Origin: Peptoniphilaceae bacterium
GTDB taxonomy: Bacteria > Bacillota > Clostridia > Tissierellales > Peptoniphilaceae
DNA length: 6,074 bases
Reading direction: 5' to 3'
Assembly: GCA_029983595.1 (NCBI GenBank)
Contig: JASBZD010000076.1
Span: forward strand, 1-6,074
In this document: positions 4,911 to 6,074 of the stretch, one piece after another
How the letters are laid out: every line of letters begins with the position of its first letter
Numbering within the stretch: position 1 is the stretch's first letter
The notes under the pieces: generated by a model
Databases searched by the model: none
What the model was told of the DNA's origin: nothing
The model's input: the letters and a program-made list of their open reading frames with translations, nothing else
Program-made: the position numbers and the translations under genes

Positions 4911-5864
4911 TTACAATTTTTCTCCAATAAGATTAATTAAGTTATAAAAATCAGCTAGCTTCCATCTAATTTTTTCATACTCTCCTGCCATGGACAAATC
5001 ATCTACTTCTTTCGGCGTTTTGGGAATGGAAAATAAAAATTCATTAGATTCAAAAGCTAAAGAAATATATTTATTATTCATATAGAAGCAAACTCTCATT
5101 TTATCTTTCCAATTTGTCAAAATATTCAGAATTTTTGGGTCCAAAATCAAAGGTACATAAAAATCATCTGTATAAAAAATGGAATATGCATCATTAAAAG
5201 CCATGGATTCCGTTTCAAAAACTTCTTCGTCCTTTCTTATATTACCATATCGTCCATAGTTTTTATGACCTAAAAAATTTTTCTTGCAGACGGGAACAAT
5301 GCGGATATGTCCATTAATATTTGTGGGAATTTTTGCTACTAAAACCTGACCAGTAAAATCTCTTACACTTTCCTTATGCCCATTACTGTCTTCTCTATAG
5401 TGATAGGACTCCATATTACAAAACTCCGTTTTATAAAAATCACCAAATATTATATGGCAATTGGAATGATAGACATCAGAATCAGATACTAGTTTTTCTA
5501 AAATCACTAAATCCATCAACTCAAAATAATTAATAGTCGTATCTGCTAATATTTCTTTTAGTATAGGAAGTAAAAAATTATCTATATATGCATTTGCAAT
5601 ATCTTCTTTATTTTTTTTTAAATACTTAGACCAAAACTTCCAAGCAAGATAAATTAAAATAAAGACAAATTCATTAATTCTAATAGCAATAATCCCTATG
5701 ATAATTATGCCAAGACAACCTATATAAAAAGGAGCTTTAATTTTCTCTCTCATCCCATTTTTTACGGCTTGTAATTTGGCTTGAGCTTGTGGAGACTTTT
5801 CCAGTTTTTCAATTTTTTTAATAATTTCAGGATCTGTGAATCGATTCCTATACTTTTGTCCCAT
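4911..5864 (-). CDS. DUF3137-like membrane protein, partner of LemA
   Basis: The 317-residue product has a basic, helical N-terminus (1-44), two adjacent membrane helices (about 46-63 and 66-78) and a cytoplasmic C-terminal domain. That domain carries features I associate with DUF3137: FTGQVLVAKIP (170-180, the family's 'F.G.f...d' strand), FETESMAFNDAYSIFYTDDF (216-235) before a 'P..L' segment (LILDPKILNIL), and a later MNNKYISLAFESNEFLFSI strand pair. No catalytic motif is visible. DUF3137 proteins are often encoded next to LemA genes, as here, so the two probably act together at the membrane. The ATG at 5864 has only a weak GGGA-type site upstream. An in-frame TAG at 5879-5877 with no other start between supports it. 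The family call rests on eye-matched motifs and on context. Confidence 0.8.
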   Translation of the reverse strand: MGQKYRNRFTDPEIIKKIEKLEKSPQAQAKLQAVKNGMREKIKAPFYIGCLGIIIIGIIAIRINEFVFILIYLAWKFWSKYLKKNKEDIANAYIDNFLLPILKEILADTTINYFELMDLVILEKLVSDSDVYHSNCHIIFGDFYKTEFCNMESYHYREDSNGHKESVRDFTGQVLVAKIPTNINGHIRIVPVCKKNFLGHKNYGRYGNIRKDEEVFETESMAFNDAYSIFYTDDFYVPLILDPKILNILTNWKDKMRVCFYMNNKYISLAFESNEFLFSIPKTPKEVDDLSMAGEYEKIRWKLADFYNLINLIGEKL

Positions 5865-5895
5865 ACAATCCCATCCCTAAGTATTTCTATGATAT

Positions 5896-5924
5896 ATTCT
5901 ATCCTATTTTGAAATATCCATAAA
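5896..5924 (-). promoter_or_regulatory. Weak candidate promoter of the DUF3137-LemA operon
   Basis: On the minus strand TAGAAT (5901-5896, 5 of 6 to the -10 consensus) lies 17 nt downstream of TTTATG (5924-5919, 3 of 6 to the -35 consensus). It is about 32 nt before the operon's first ATG, a sensible distance, but the -35 is poor. I see no better promoter in 5865-6074. Confidence 0.35.
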
Positions 5925-6074
5925 GATAAAAATAAAATTTTACGAAAACTTAACACAAAATTTAAAAATCTTCACTTTTCAAAAATAAAATAGTCCTTCA
6001 CTCATTAAACTGTCTCTCGTCATAAAAATTAGTATGGGACCATCCTATATTTCTTATTCATTCTTTATTTTTTT

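Noticed and set aside
5762..5956. Minus-strand open frame of 64 codons overlapping the start of the DUF3137-like gene
   Set aside because: It is out of frame with a clear family member and has no recognisable domain; it is an overlap artefact.

Overview
The window is AT-rich, with strong AGGAGG-type ribosome binding sites, sigma-A-like promoters and U-tailed terminators. This points to a low-GC Gram-positive (Firmicutes) bacterium. The protein sequences look like those of anaerobic cocci of the Peptoniphilaceae/Tissierellia (Anaerococcus-like), but that placement is an inference from general resemblance.

Layout, left to right. (1) Positions 1-1427, minus strand: the N-terminal three quarters of trigger factor (tig, cut by the left edge), preceded by a small two-helix membrane protein with a C-terminal zinc ribbon. 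Between them lie a -10-like TATAAT and a 10-bp perfect inverted repeat near the expected tig transcription start. (2) Positions 1428-1988 hold no protein gene. They contain a convincing stand-alone structured RNA gene on the minus strand: a TTGAAA-N17-TATAAT promoter, about 280 nt of helix-rich sequence with a tRNA-like 3' end, and a perfect hairpin terminator. I could not assign it to a known RNA class by eye, and it is the most interesting item here. (3) Diverging from it on the plus strand is a secreted alkaline phosphatase of the PhoA family, with a Pho-box-like TTTACA-N5-TTTACA repeat and a promoter upstream, and a strong terminator after it. (4) Positions 3706-4221: the wreck of an IS30-family insertion sequence, with imperfect terminal inverted repeats and a frameshifted, internally deleted transposase. 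(5) Positions 4327-5864, minus strand: a two-gene operon encoding a DUF3137-like membrane protein followed by a LemA-family membrane protein. (6) Positions 5865-6074: an AT-rich upstream region with only a weak candidate promoter; I see no gene in it.

Functionally, the phosphatase probably scavenges phosphate outside the cell under PhoP-type control. Trigger factor is a housekeeping chaperone. The LemA/DUF3137 pair is a recurrent but poorly understood membrane module. The structured RNA is transcribed away from the phosphatase, so the two promoters share one intergenic region.
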